Shown piece by piece: positions 19,410 through 32,200 of a DNA stretch of 64,000 nucleotides (within the stretch, counting starts at the first letter, position 1; each line of letters opens with the position of its first letter). The DNA comes from Trichopria drosophilae (taxonomy: Eukaryota > Arthropoda > Insecta > Hymenoptera > Diapriidae), in contig CM059586.1 in assembly GCA_030407085.1 (NCBI GenBank), positions 92,191,501 to 92,255,500 on the forward strand. The letters are read 5' to 3'. Below the pieces are notes generated by a model. It was not told where the DNA came from, made no database searches, and saw only the letters and a program-made list of their open reading frames with translations. Both the position numbers and the translations under genes were made by a program.

Positions 19410-21430
19410 GTTATTGACAAATAGGTGCTTGTACATCTCAACCACGTTTATATTTACACTTTTATTTATAAAAATTCGCAAATGTAACTGTCGCAATCCT
19501 GAATTTTGACATTCTATATGAACATTGCCCCAAATCGATAAATTCTGAACTGCCATTGTCTTATAAGTTCAAAATATTAACCGGCGAAATAGATCGTTTG
19601 AAGGAACTAAAATGGTTAAATCTACGAAGAAAACGAGAAGAAATCAGAAAATAGGAAGAGCTGAGAAATGAAATGAAAACAGATAAAAATGTACTTTGCA
19701 ACATTGGTATTTGCATTTTTACGACTGTGATGCAGCATTCTTAGATTTGGAAACCATGCCCCATTGTATATTTCGAAATCTGAAAACTGAAAACTGATTC
19801 TTTTGTTTCAGAACGTATCGTACATTTTAGTACTATTCTCTATAATATTAATCTACTAAGCCCATAAATTTCAGTCTGACATTTGACGTCAATTTCTACG
19901 AATGTCGCCCTTCCATAGGATGCCGAATTTTCAGAACTGAACTTCCACTCTGCCTGCTTCCCTCTTTGACTATATCCCTGCCTACTGCCGACTGCATTTC
20001 CCACCATAGTTCTCCATGAAATCGTCGAAATTCCGGATTGGTTGTTTATACAAATTGAAGAAGTTTAGTAGATTATCTACAGTGGTATTAGTCTATATTA
20101 ATAAGGTAAAAAAATATTTCAACTCCTAATAAGTGTTTGTCAGGAAGATTTTCCCTTTTTTCTAATGGTTTTTTTGTTGTTTTCTTTTTTCTAAACTGTT
20201 TTCTTTTTTCTAAACGTTTTCCTTTTTTCCTTTTTGCTTTGTTCCATTGATTCGATCGATCTCCCTTTCACCCTTCCCTTGCATTGTCGTTGCTTTTCCT
20301 TTTATCGTTTACCGTTCCTATATAAGGTGTTTCCCATTTGATTTCATCCAGTCTCCAACTGGTATTCTGGATAGCTCGGCAGTAACCCCTGGTCACTTGA
20401 TGCAGACTCTCCGCAGGTATTTTGGCAAAAAATATTACAGAGATCAGTTAAGAAGTACGAAATTTCTATTTCAATCATATTTAATTAGTATAATTTATAT
20501 TTAATTATATTTTTGCAAGTGCTTTGCCTAAGCCTTCGATGTTTGACCCCTCCACTAACAATAGACATGTTACGAAAGGTACAGAAAGAGAGCAACTTGC
20601 CGACGGAAATAAAGAATGTTTGAAATTTAAAGGAGATGGTTGTATAAATGTATAAAATAAGCAAAGAAATAAGCAGGGACTCGGGTGTCCTGAGCGAGCG
20701 TTAGCGAGTGAAGATATAAAGCTAGTTTAATATTAATATAACAGGCACTGGCACTCGCTTAAGAGTTGCTCATGAATAAATATCTATTTCTGAATGTATC
20801 AAGCAACGGTATAAAAAAAATCAGAAGTGTGCTTGCATCTTTATTTTTAAAAAATGTCAGCTTCAAAATTGAAAGGTTCTGAAGATTTGCCCATATGACA
20901 AGATTTGACGACATGCAAAGTATAATTTATATGTTTTATATTTTGCAACTACGTTTTATTACGCATAGATCAGAAATCAATAATCAAATAAAGGATAGTA
21001 CTAAATACTCACAGATATCGTGATGTGAAGAACTAGAACTCTTACCAATCCTTTGTCCTCTTCTCCGCGACACAAACTTAATATACAACGTCATGCAAAT
21101 TGAAAAACACACAAAATTAATATAAACAAAACAATTAAATGATTCTTTTTCTACGATTTTCTTATTTTTCTTGTTGGCCTTCTAAAATACGACCACCTCT
21201 AAACAAAGTTTCTTATAAAAAATCACACCATTACAATTTGAAAAGGGGATTCAGATAGACAAAATTCAAACGTTTAACTTGTTACAAATTGATCTGTGAC
21301 TTCACAACATATAAACTACACCGGTATATCACCATTTTCTCGTAACAAATTAAATTTGTTAAATTTTCTCCTTCATCAAACATCCTTTTTCCCATAAAAA
21401 TATCCAATCAACTATAAAACTTTATAAAAC
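19410..21430. other. intergenic DNA with pyrimidine-rich tract
   Basis: No gene is supported. 20145-20245 is a T/C-rich tract with repeated TTTTCTTTTTTCTAAAC phrases. An inverted copy of the GGGCAAATCT phrase lies near 20870-20900. Confidence 0.45.
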
Positions 21431-21665
21431 CCCTGGAAAAATGGAACGTTACTTAAGAGTGACTGTAAGAGTGTCAAAGGAGTGTGAAAAGCGTTAGAAA
21501 AGCATGCCAAAAGAGTTAACAAAGAGTGAATTTGGACAAGAAAACGCTTAACGAATTTTCGATTTTTGCCCGAAAGCTAAGGAGGGTGTTAGGCGTATCA
21601 TAAGTGTAAATTTGGACACTTTTATGCTCCCGTAACGTTTCATCAACGCTTCATTTTTTCCAGGG
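21431..21665. mobile_element. MITE with CCCTGGAAAAAATG ends
   Basis: The left end CCCTGGAAAAATGGAACGTT and the right end AACGCTTCATTTTTTCCAGGG are inverted with two differences. The interior has repeated GAGTGT words and no frame. No clear target duplication. It shares the CCCTGG tip with 25913-26792. Confidence 0.6.
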
Positions 21666-21974
21666 CATAGATAACTAATATTTTATTAGTCAAAAATAAA
21701 CTATTAGGCATTGAAATCGATTATCCTCGGAAATAACTATTTACCTTTACAGCAGGCGCAGAACATGCATCCACAACAAAGATGGGCGTCGAAATTCCTA
21801 GTTTTCGACACTAATTACAATGTCTGAAGGGTATTTTTAATTAAATATAGATCAAATGTACAATGCATAGTGATTAAAGGCCCAAAATATTGAAAAAAAT
21901 GTATATACTCAAAACCTTCCCGTCATTTGGTCGTCCCATATGTGGGGTCCATTAAACATCATTTGTAGGTAAAA

Positions 21975-23297
21975 TCGACGCCTCCTACGAAGAATGCAAC
22001 AGTTCAGATCTTCTATGAAGAACGCTACATTCCGATGTTGTTAATTGAAGAAAATATAACTATTCAAATTTTGTGGATAAGAACGCTACATTTCAGATTT
22101 CGGGACGAAGAAGGCAACATTTCAGTTTCCTTTGAGAAAGAACGGTACATTTCAAAAATTTTGATGAAGAATGCTACATTTCAGTTTCCTTTGAGAAAGA
22201 ACGCTACATTTCAAAATTTTTGACAAAGAATGCTACATTTTAGTTTTCATTGGACAAGAGTAGTATGTTTTAAAATTCACAATTAAAAAATCATTAATCA
22301 TTGACATATTACGTACACAGATATAACGAAATTGTTGCGTCAATATAACTGAATGGTCGCCCCATTCGTGGTTATCTTAAGTAACTTTTCTTTCCATGCA
22401 ATACAGACGAGCACTTAGAATACTGTTAGAATGAGATTGAATTTGGGATACAACCCATACGCAAAATAATATAATTGCAAAAATATTATTTTTTTGCCGT
22501 TTTATTATATTTTAATATAATTAATTTATATCTTTCATTTCTATTGTTGGACGTTCAATTTTTAGTTATATTGCCCAAAAGAATGTACCATAATTTTCAA
22601 GAATCAGGTATTTTTATTTGCAAAATAAAAATAATAAAATATATAAAAGAAAAATAATTATCTACTTTTTAAATTATATATTTTTCCATGGGGGAAGTTG
22701 CAGGTCGAAATTAGACCAAACTGATTGTGGTTAAAAATGATCCACAAAAAAAATATCCTCACCATTTTGTTCATTTTTTGCATATAAAAGAAAAAAATAC
22801 AAGTTAGAACTTTGTAAAACACTTAGTTCTGCTTCTTGAAACGAACCGATAAAAAATCAAAGTAGCTTGGAACGAGAACTAAAAAGTTAATTTGTTAATT
22901 AACGATTGTCCAAAAGATTTTATTTTTTATTTCTTCCTGCAGAAATTAAAGATGTGTCTAGATCCACGAATGATGAGTTTTTTTAAACATACGATTTTAG
23001 AGATGGTTAACGCAAAGTTTACCTTTAGTTCGTTTAGGAGGGAGTTAAAAGGGGATAGGGAGGGTCTGTTTGCAGACTCAACTATGTTCAAGCAAAACTG
23101 TCAAGTTTTTCGTCGAACATTTCTGAAATGTGCCGTTCTTCGTCGGACAATCTGAAATGTAGCATTTTGCGTCGGAAATTTTGAAATGTCGCATTCCTCG
23201 ACTGACAAACTGAAATGTTGTATTCTTCGTCGCAAACCAAAGTCTTACATTCTTCATAGAAGATCTGAACTGCTGCATTCTTCGTAGGAGGCGTCGA
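21975..23297. mobile_element. large inverted-repeat element with minisatellite arms
   Basis: The left end TCGACGCCTCCTACGAAGAA and its inverted copy (to 23297) match for about 50 bp. Both arms then continue as a degenerate array of GAAGAANGCTACATTTCAG units in opposite orientations (left to about 22250, right from about 23100). The 850-bp centre is AT-rich and without a recognisable gene. A target duplication could not be defined. Confidence 0.75.
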
Positions 23298-25912
23298 AAT
23301 GTTCTTCAAAGTTTTATTTGATATCTTTATTAAATCCATGTCGCCTGGAGATTAAGCAATGTGGACTAAGGTACAGTTGGGCATTCTAGTCCTGGATCAG
23401 GTAATTGTAATAAAAACATTCACACTAGATAATTTGTAAAAAGTGTTTTATTTTCCAATGATAGTTCGTAGTGTATGTATAAAACTACATTCTTGCTGTA
23501 ATCATCGCTCGAATAGTCTATGCTTCGTTTGCATCGAGAAAAATAATCTTCGCGCATTACCTTTAATTATCAGTATTTCCTCGTCGCCGTGCGTATTTTC
23601 CGTATGTATATATATGTATATATAAAAAATTCGAATTTCCGCCGCATCCTTCGTATTATCGATAAAAATACTTGAGTATCTATAATATAATATTTTATAA
23701 TATTTTTCACTTTTTAATATTACACGTCTTGAATCATACTTTTGCTTCTTTCGTCACGAAATATTTATAGCGGATGTGACAGGATTTCTAAATCTATAGA
23801 TCTATATTATATTTATATATATATATTTATATATATATATGTATAAAAATTTCAATACAGTCTGTCGCGTTTAAGCTCCTCGATTAATAATTAATTTTTC
23901 TTTTTCATTCTATTCGCACGTCGTCGTTAAAATATTGTCGTCATTGGCAAAAATCTTCATACATAAAAGTCGCACCGAATGAAACCTCGCGTTTACTGCG
24001 AAGTTAATTGCATTGTTTCGCCCCTTTCGCTTCTCTACGTAAATTTGCTTCACGAATTACTCGTCTTTTGGACGAATGATCAATTCTCGCTGCTCGAAAA
24101 TGACACAAAAAATGATCTGAAAATTGCATGTATAAGATTAGACTAAAATGTAGACATAACTATTATAAAAAATATAAACGTATAATAGTCATTTTTTCAA
24201 CAGACAAATATCTTTTCTACAACCTAAAGATGCGCAGTTTCATCTTCGATGAATCGTTAATTTGTTCACTACATTCGAATTTTTTTCAGGCACTCGACGC
24301 GGCGAAATTTTAGTAATAACTTACGCCTATTCCGTTATATTATTTACATTTACGAACTAAGTTAATTGCGCACCTGATTTATGTATATATCTAATACCAA
24401 TTCATTATGAATTATAGTAAATACTGGACAACTATCCTATTATCGATAAGGATTACACTGCACGTCGTATTGTTTCGAAGGAATATTTCATCGTCTCAAG
24501 CCGGAAAATATTGGAAAGTTGATTCTGAAAAAACTGGAATAAAAAATGATTTTTCATACATTACATTGTTGGCAACAATAATTCACATAAATTTCAGTCT
24601 AACTTATTTTCGTAGTAACGAAATGGAATAATCCTAAAATACTAAGAACAATACAATTTTTCTTATTTCTCTTTTTATGAAAAAACGTTCTAAAATTCTT
24701 TCTTAAATATCGCAAGTGTTCATAAATTCATACAAAAGTAAGTCGTGTTTACGCTATTAATCTCTTGCATTAAAAAACAGGTACAACATTGCCAAATTCC
24801 TAAACATGTAACAAAAACAAATTTAATAAACAAGTTAATTTTTTCCAGTTTTTCCAAAAAATAAGTCATTCGTAGATGACAAAAGGGACGTTTCCGCACA
24901 GCGATATTTAAGTAATAACATTAAGACAAACAAAGAAACTACTTGGCAGTTTGCTCATCTCATTGAATTGCATACGTATTCTGTTATTCACCGTCAAAAT
25001 GTGTGATAAAACGCAACCCTTTTTGAAACCGACTTTTTACGCTGCATTTCCGATCCGACCATTTGTTCTCCGAGTCGTAAGCCTTTCGCTTACGATGATT
25101 CTAGAACGCAACAACGTATAGAAGTGTCTTCGGAGTTATCATCTCGCATCTTCCAGATTATTATCTTAACAAGATAATATCGAAGATCCTGTCCTAAAGT
25201 AACAAACACTGTTGACAAGTTTATCAAAAACTGAAGGACACAATTATTTGGCGACACAACCGTCGTCTTATTATGGATTCGGTGCTTTGTGTAAAATGTC
25301 GCTTTAAGGGTGCTAAAACTGTTTTTTCATATTTTTAACCTTTTTATGAGATTTTTTTTACAAGGATTATACGTGATAGGCTTTAGACGTATTTTTAAAT
25401 CCTTAATATTTGTTTTGAAGATAAATGCATATTAAACAAATAGATTTCTCGTAAAGAAGTTCTAAAAATTTGATTTAAATAATAGAAAAAGTCTTACGGC
25501 TCAATCACGTAAATTGTTGAAAAAAAAATTAAAGATCGATGAAATGAGATGCACCTTTTTTGCAAAGGTAATCGCTTCGTTAGTAACAAAATTCTTACGT
25601 GTATAGGATTCACCGATTTGACTTTAAGTACATATTTTTCTTTTCGTAAACGAGCTACAGGAAATTATACTTTAAAACTTAAGTGATCGCAGAACGATAT
25701 GAAATACTGGTACTTAACAGTAACCGTAAACGATAAGAGTGGTCCTTTAGCGATCCACGCGTTTCCATTCATTCTCACAAACTCCTCCTATACAAACATA
25801 CACTGTTCGCGTATTGGCCCGCAAACGACTTTCGAATGCACGATTTTTTTTGTAAAAAATTTTAGTAAAAATATGTAGTGCCCATTTCAGATATAGGAGA
25901 ACTAATTTAAAA
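23298..25912. other. AT-rich DNA, possibly distal 3' UTR of Hr4
   Basis: No repeat element or gene is identified, apart from a (TA)-rich stretch at about 23800-23850. On the minus strand an AATAAA lies near 23440, so a very long Hr4 3' UTR could end here, but nothing proves it. Confidence 0.25.
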
Positions 25913-26792
25913 CCCTGGTAAAAATAAGAGCACCCTTATTTCCACATGGATTCTACTTGGGCTTTTTGTCGTTGTATATTGTGCATAGCAAAACAATGAA
26001 TAGTTAGACGCTTCGCCGCCAGATATCATCGTAAATGTCACTCTCGCTATAGAAATGAATTTTCATTTGATCGTAAGACATCCTGCCATCAAACACTACA
26101 TAACGGTTATTATGAAAACAGGTATCGACATATATGACAATCCTGAGGCATATTGCAGATAAACTTTTTACTTTGCACAATATATAACTACAAACAGTAA
26201 CGTATTGAGTTCGGGAATCCATACAAAAAGTTCACGTGGAAAATTCCCATAATCTGCACGTAGAAAATCCATACAAATCCACGAAGAAAATTGACAGAAA
26301 AATCCACGTGGAATGCACGTACAAAAACGACGCAAATCTTCGAGGAAAATTGACAGAAAAATCCACGTAGAACGTACGTAGAAAATCCTCGTAAAAAACA
26401 TTGATATTCTGCACGGACTTTGTCAATTAACCGTACACTAAACGCACTATAAGAGTACAAACTTACAACGCTTTCTTTAAGTCATTACAAGCGTAAAATA
26501 TTATTGATGAATTGAATTCTAAGAAGAAATGTCTTGTTACTTACAAGCAACTTGTTGATATTTTGTTTCCTCTGAAAATGTACGCTTTAAAGGAGCGTAT
26601 CCTCGAGACACTTTTCTTTAGATGTGCTCGTATACGCTAAAAATTTTTAAATTCATTCTCAAGAAATTATAGGGTGTTTAAATGTACCGGAAGTCTACAA
26701 TCTACTTCCGACAACACACATCGACAATACAGTCGATGAACGCTTCCTGTACACTCGATGTACATTTAAAGGGACTTTTATTTTTGCCAGGG
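25913..26792. mobile_element. inverted-repeat element with CCCTGGYAAAAATAA ends
   Basis: The left end CCCTGGTAAAAATAAGAG and the right end CTTTTATTTTTGCCAGGG are inverted with few mismatches. The interior includes a two-copy tandem repeat at about 26275-26395. No transposase. Confidence 0.65.
26228..26395. repeat. tandem repeat of about 62 bp
   Basis: GGAAAATTGACAGAAAAATC units, joined by CCACGTGGAATGCACGTAC and relatives, occur about 2.5 times. This explains the similar short frames seen in all three minus-strand frames here. Confidence 0.65.
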
Positions 26793-27037
26793 AAGAATTC
26801 TAGTCGATACATAAATACTTGACGTTCTAACCTCAAAAGTAAGCATAATTAATTCAGCATGCATTCGAAAGCCCTTTCGTAACCGAGCCCATTTGAATTT
26901 CAGTCTGGCTCTCAATCGCATCTGGACGAACACTGGACGTTACGAACATACATTAGGCCGCTTTGAAACTCCTGTATATCAAAAGCAGGAATGCAAGAAT
27001 ACAGGCCTTGTGTGGAAGCATTTTGATAAAATATATA

Positions 27038-27235
27038 CAGGGCATTCAAAAAGTCCGGAAACGGTAAAATATAAAAACGATGTGCTGCAAAATAAAATGT
27101 TTGAAATAAATGTTGTGATACCTAGAACGTCTAATGAAGGACATTTAATTTGTTCGCCTCACATATTTACACATTCTTAGTTTGCCTCAAGATTTATTTC
27201 TGTTTTAACATTTCCGGATTTTTTTGAAAACCCTG
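27038..27235. mobile_element. mariner-type MITE with CAGGGNNTTCAAAAA ends
   Basis: Inverted ends of about 30 bp (CAGGGCATTCAAAAAGTCC against CAGGGTTTTCAAAAAAATCC) are flanked by TA on both sides. It is 198 bp long and non-coding. Confidence 0.75.
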
Positions 27236-27237
27236 TA

Positions 27238-28964
27238 TGTATACATAATGCGTAAGATTTCTTAAAAATGTATATGTACATATACATGTATTATTCGCAA
27301 ATAAGCCAACTATCAGCCTAGGAATTCCTAAAATATTCCTACGGAAGTATTAACCCCTCACCATGAGCTAAACGCTAATACGGATCGCAACTTACAGTCG
27401 TTCGTTTCCTTGTTTTTCGAATTTTTAATGTTTTTATAACCACGCGATTATCGCTTCCCCACTCGCGTGAAAAGAGAATGTTTTTAAGGATTGAAAATAT
27501 TTTCACTCCAGCTAATAATCAAAATGTTTCTTTTTCAACATATTTTAAATACTTAAGCATAAAGATATTGGTTTCAATTAACCTCAAACAGTAATTTATA
27601 AAAACGCTTTTTAAGCACCTACAAACACCACCTTTTTTATTCATTTTAAACATTTCTTTAAAAACTTCTTGCACGAGTAGAAAAATAATATATTATACAC
27701 CAAGGGAGCGATTATATGTGTACCCCTAAATCCCCTCGATGTATATGATATTATATGCTATAAAGCCAGAAAAATAGAGTTTCTCCTCACTGCGAAGAGT
27801 AACTTTATTATTCTGCATATTAATAAAATCACTTTTTATTTTTTTTAAAACCGCTACCTATCAGGAACTGAAAAGGATTCTCGTCGTTCTCTTGGTACTT
27901 TTTTTAAAAAGTACTTTGAAACATTATAAAAAGTATTCAGTTAGGTTTAAAATCACACATTTGTTAAATTATATCTCCATTTTATAATATTTCACGGATT
28001 ATAAATTAGAGACATTTTTAAAGTGGTGATTAAAAGTTAAGTAATTTTCAACTAACAGAAACAAGTAAACAGCGCACTATAAAGTGGGTGTGTTCAACGT
28101 TCGTAAATGCCCGTCTATTTTTTTAAATTACTATTTTTTATACGTCGCGGTTTTAAAATTTGCAACATAATGTTTTTCGTTTCAAAATGTAACAAAGAGA
28201 CGACCGCTGCAAATTCGGGAAAAGTATGTTTTACACGATATTATCCGTCTTTTAAAGTACGATTGCAACATTTTAAATATACCGTTCTTAAACTAATTGT
28301 ACATCTAATACGTCTAATTTTTAATACTTCTCTAATTTTTATTGTGCACGTTCTATGACGTGCATTTTTATTGGCAACTTCGGATACTATTAAAAGTGCT
28401 TCGCGAAAGGCAAAAGTCAAGGTCGTTTGACGCTTATTCGGTGCCCGGAAGATAGTATCACTATTAAAATATCACGAATCCTTTTCAGTCGCGATCAATT
28501 GAACGTTAATTTTCGTCGATTTTTTTCGTTCGCCGAGAAACGAATTACAATCACTTGAGTCCCGCGATTCTTGGACCCATTGTGCACGTATTCAAGGAAG
28601 AGCGATAGTACGTTGAGCAATGCTCTATGAGCTAGACGAATCCTTATAGCGCGAAATTTCCTGCTATACATTTACTTTCAGTCAGTACGCTTACGTTTCA
28701 CCCGTTTCGCAGAGAGACTCTGTCAGTACACTGAAACGTCTTCGGACTATTATCCATCGGCAATTTATGAAACTGAAGATTTTTGAACGTTTTATTTAAT
28801 TGTTGCGCGAGGCAAGGAACGTATATACTCACGTAAAAATGATGTGCAACTAAGAATCGATTTAATGACATGTAAATTAAAAAAGGGATATCCGTAGTAA
28901 AATCAGTGTAAGCTGAGTCTTCAGTGCAGAGTTAACTTGTTTGTCTGGGTGAATGAAAAAAAAA
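27238..28964. other. 3' flank of Hr4
   Basis: AT-rich with no gene. The nearest minus-strand AATAAA (TTTATT at 28791-28796) would give a 3' UTR of about 170 nt. Confidence 0.4.
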
Positions 28965-29231
28965 TCAGTGGTCCCCTCGTAAAAGTTCCATCAGGAGATT
29001 GAAAGAACTACCCTCGCCTTCGGCACGTTTTGCACTTAGTAACTCTTTGCCGGCTTGGCATGTTCTTTGCAGATCTGGAATCCTTAGAAGTAACTCCCCG
29101 AACTTGGCAGGCATCTCAGGGTACCTTGCGATCGTATACTGCTGCAGAGCTTGCAAGGCTTTCTCTTGCGAAGCTCTTACTTTTTCAGGTTCTTTAAGTT
29201 CACTTGTGTCGGACGTCAACAACACTATAAC
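28965..29231 (-). CDS. Hr4: Hr4 exon 5: end of ligand-binding domain
   Basis: Acceptor TTTTTCAG precedes 29231; phase 0. It encodes [20 protein letters not shown], then [20 protein letters not shown], the helix 8-11 region of NR ligand-binding domains, and stops at 28965-28967. Confidence 0.93.
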   Translation of the reverse strand, partial: VIVLLTSDTSELKEPEKVRASQEKALQALQQYTIARYPEMPAKFGELLLRIPDLQRTCQAGKELLSAKRAEGEGSSFNLLMELLRGDH

Positions 29232-32200
29232 CTGAAAAATGACGCATTTGCTTGTAAGGTTGATTAAATTTATGAATATCGAAGTTATTTGGCTAATTCA
29301 AAAACAATACCTTCATTGCGACGTATTCATACTGATCCACCCTAAGCCGCCGAAGGTTATTCGTGAAGGCTAACATCCGTTCGATACACGTAGCTAAACC
29401 AAGTTGCCTCGCTTGTTCCAGAGTAATTGACTTACCAAGGGATACACGAATCTCGCCAGGAGTGCTCATGCTTCGAAAGCAACATGAAAACAATAACAAT
29501 TCGCACCACGAATTGATCAGCAAACATATTTGATCATCGATGGAGATATTTTTGAAAAGAGGGAGGCTTTTGCACCACTTGACAATTTTATAAAGTCTAT
29601 GATCGGCGATATTGCACAAATTGGACAAGAAGTCCGGTTGCTGCGTCGAGTTATTGGTTGGGGGATTCAATACGGACGCCGGTGGCGAATGCTGATGTTC
29701 GTGGTTTGTGGATGCGGAATCTGTAGAACTTGGTCTTGGCGGCTCACTACGGTTAATGTTTCCATTGACGCTACTACTTAGGCCATTCGAACTACCACTA
29801 ATCGAATCAGCACTGCTGCTGCCACTAGGGCAACCTGAGGAATTCATTCCCTGGCCTCCTAGTCTGTCATTGTCGTTATAGTGCCAGAGATGTTCGACAT
29901 CCATGATGTCCTGCAATAACTGTGGCACTACTTGCATTTTATGGGAATGATTTGAGTGATGCTTCATCGAATGGTGATGCTCGGAGCCTGGAGGAGCGGG
30001 ACTGCATGCGCCGCTAGACAACTTATCGCCCGTCATGCCACCCGCGTTACTCCCCATAAGATTCGCTGGGAGCGTATAAGTGCATTGATAGGTACTCCTC
30101 CCTCCTCGAGTTCGATCCTCCCTTATTGCCTCGAGCTTCATTCCCATGTTCAGGCACTTGTCGAAGCGGCAGGCTGGACACTTCTTTCTCGTCGCTACTG
30201 TCACGGGACACCTTGCCCCTCTAAGGCATACGTAATTCTTACGGTTTTGTACCGTTCGTTTGAAGAACCCTTTACAAGACTCGCAAGAGAAAATTCCATA
30301 GTGGAAGCCACTAATTTTGTCTCCGCATATCGGGCACGGGCTATTTATCAACTGTTGCCTTGTTGAGATTCCGGACGGGGCCGACGGTATCCGACAGTCG
30401 TCCTGGTCGTCCAAGTGACCTTCCGATGAAACTTCGGAACCAGGCGTTGAGTAATGATGACTCGAACCTCCCGAAGACGTGGAAAGATGTAGTGGGCTAC
30501 CTTGTGGCACCTGGTGATGATGCTGAGGATGGGCGTGTCGCGGTTGCTGTACAGGTGAATGTGTAGGTGGACTAAGCGAACCGTAGCTGTAGCAACTGCT
30601 CGAAGCATCGGAATTATTTCGTGACAAGGAATGAGACAATGACAAAGACAATGATGATGTGGAATTGTTGAAACTATGACGAGACATCGACAGTGACGAC
30701 GAAGGCACTGGACTGCCAGGACCAAGAGCCGAATGCCTTGCCGCATGGGGACTCTGAGTAGGTGAACTGAATACACTATAGGCCGAGTGAATTGCTGAAT
30801 CCGGAGACGGTACCTGAGAAAAGAGTTAAAAGAAAAAGGTTCTGAAATAATCTATTTGAAAAATATTGAACTATATCGGCATGAAAAATAATACATACTT
30901 GAGATCTCGTATGGCTGTGTTTTGTGAGATGGTGTCTAGGATTGAGTACTGGGCTATGATTCGGTGTAGAACAATTATAACCACCAAGAAGCTTGCCAAC
31001 GAGTAAGGGCAGATCGCTTTGCTGTGCTTGTTCATGGCTTTCAGCACCCCGTTGCTGATGTTGCTGTCGATGCTGCTGTTGTTGAAGCTGTTGTGCGTGT
31101 GTTAAAGGTACAATGGTCTCGTTTAGTGAAGTTCCTAAAGCGAGTCCTGGACTTGACCGAAAGTCCGGCTCGGGTTTAATAGGAAATTTGTGTTCTTGAA
31201 GTCCTGGGCTCGAACTGCATACTTGGACTCCTTCCATTGACGTTTCCTCAAGGTCCTACCAAAATCAATTCACTTTTTATTGATATACAAACACAATATA
31301 AACTGCACAAATAAAACACAACGTTCTTTACAGAACAAGAAGACATGAAATAATAAGTTATTAAAATAATGATTGAAAATACCTGGTTAGTAATTGTATT
31401 GGAAGACATTTCTTGATCAGATAGCTCACCCTCCCAAGACATTGGTCTCTCTGGCTGTTGATGCATGATATCGCTACCATTTTCTTTATCGTGCGTTATT
31501 GACCTGTCTCTTTTCTTCTTTGTTCGAAGATTTACTCCGCGAAAATCAATTTTACTGATTTCTCCGTCACTATCATCGAGATCGTCGATATGAGGTGGTA
31601 CCGTCGAGTTGATGCTCGAGTCAACGGTATTCGTTGACGAACTGCAGCTCGACACAACTGATACGGTCACGCCATTTTGACCACCTAAATACTTAACACT
31701 TTTACCTAAGAACAATAATATTAATGAATTATTGGAACAAAGAAAAGTTAAATTTATAAAATAGGGAATATATGTTTAATTGCTCGTTAAACAAATTAGT
31801 TCTAGAGTTTAAATGGGTTGTTTAAAATATTTTACGGGATATTTGCATCATACAATCTTTTATTGCATAGTTCTCACGCAAGAAATTCTAACTAAAATAA
31901 TTCGACGAAGAAATTATAAACGAACGCCGTGTCGATTAGTTGACAAAGGTGCCCTAGGTATACGTTGCCTGTTTCCGGTCCCCTTGTACTTCCATCTCGG
32001 TGTGCGGAATGCGAAATTGAAAATACAACCACGGAGTTTATGCGCCTCGCTGCTTGTAATATATGCATGTGGACCGTCAAACGCGTTTCATGGCATGGGA
32101 CAGAATGGCGCAGAACGAGGAAGAAGAGAAAAGGCTAGTACTTCACGGCAGTCTGCTTTGAAGTCAGATTACGTGTTTTTTCGTGGGGTAAAGCACGCCT

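Noticed and set aside
22016..23290. CRISPR-like spaced repeats
   Set aside because: The units are degenerate, directly adjoining and mirrored in a eukaryotic inverted-repeat element; not a CRISPR array.
26168..26460. Minus-strand frames with FSVNF-like repeats in three phases
   Set aside because: Artefact of the 62-bp tandem repeat inside a mobile element.
29956..30366. 136-codon plus-strand frame
   Set aside because: Antisense shadow of the Hr4 DNA-binding-domain exon.
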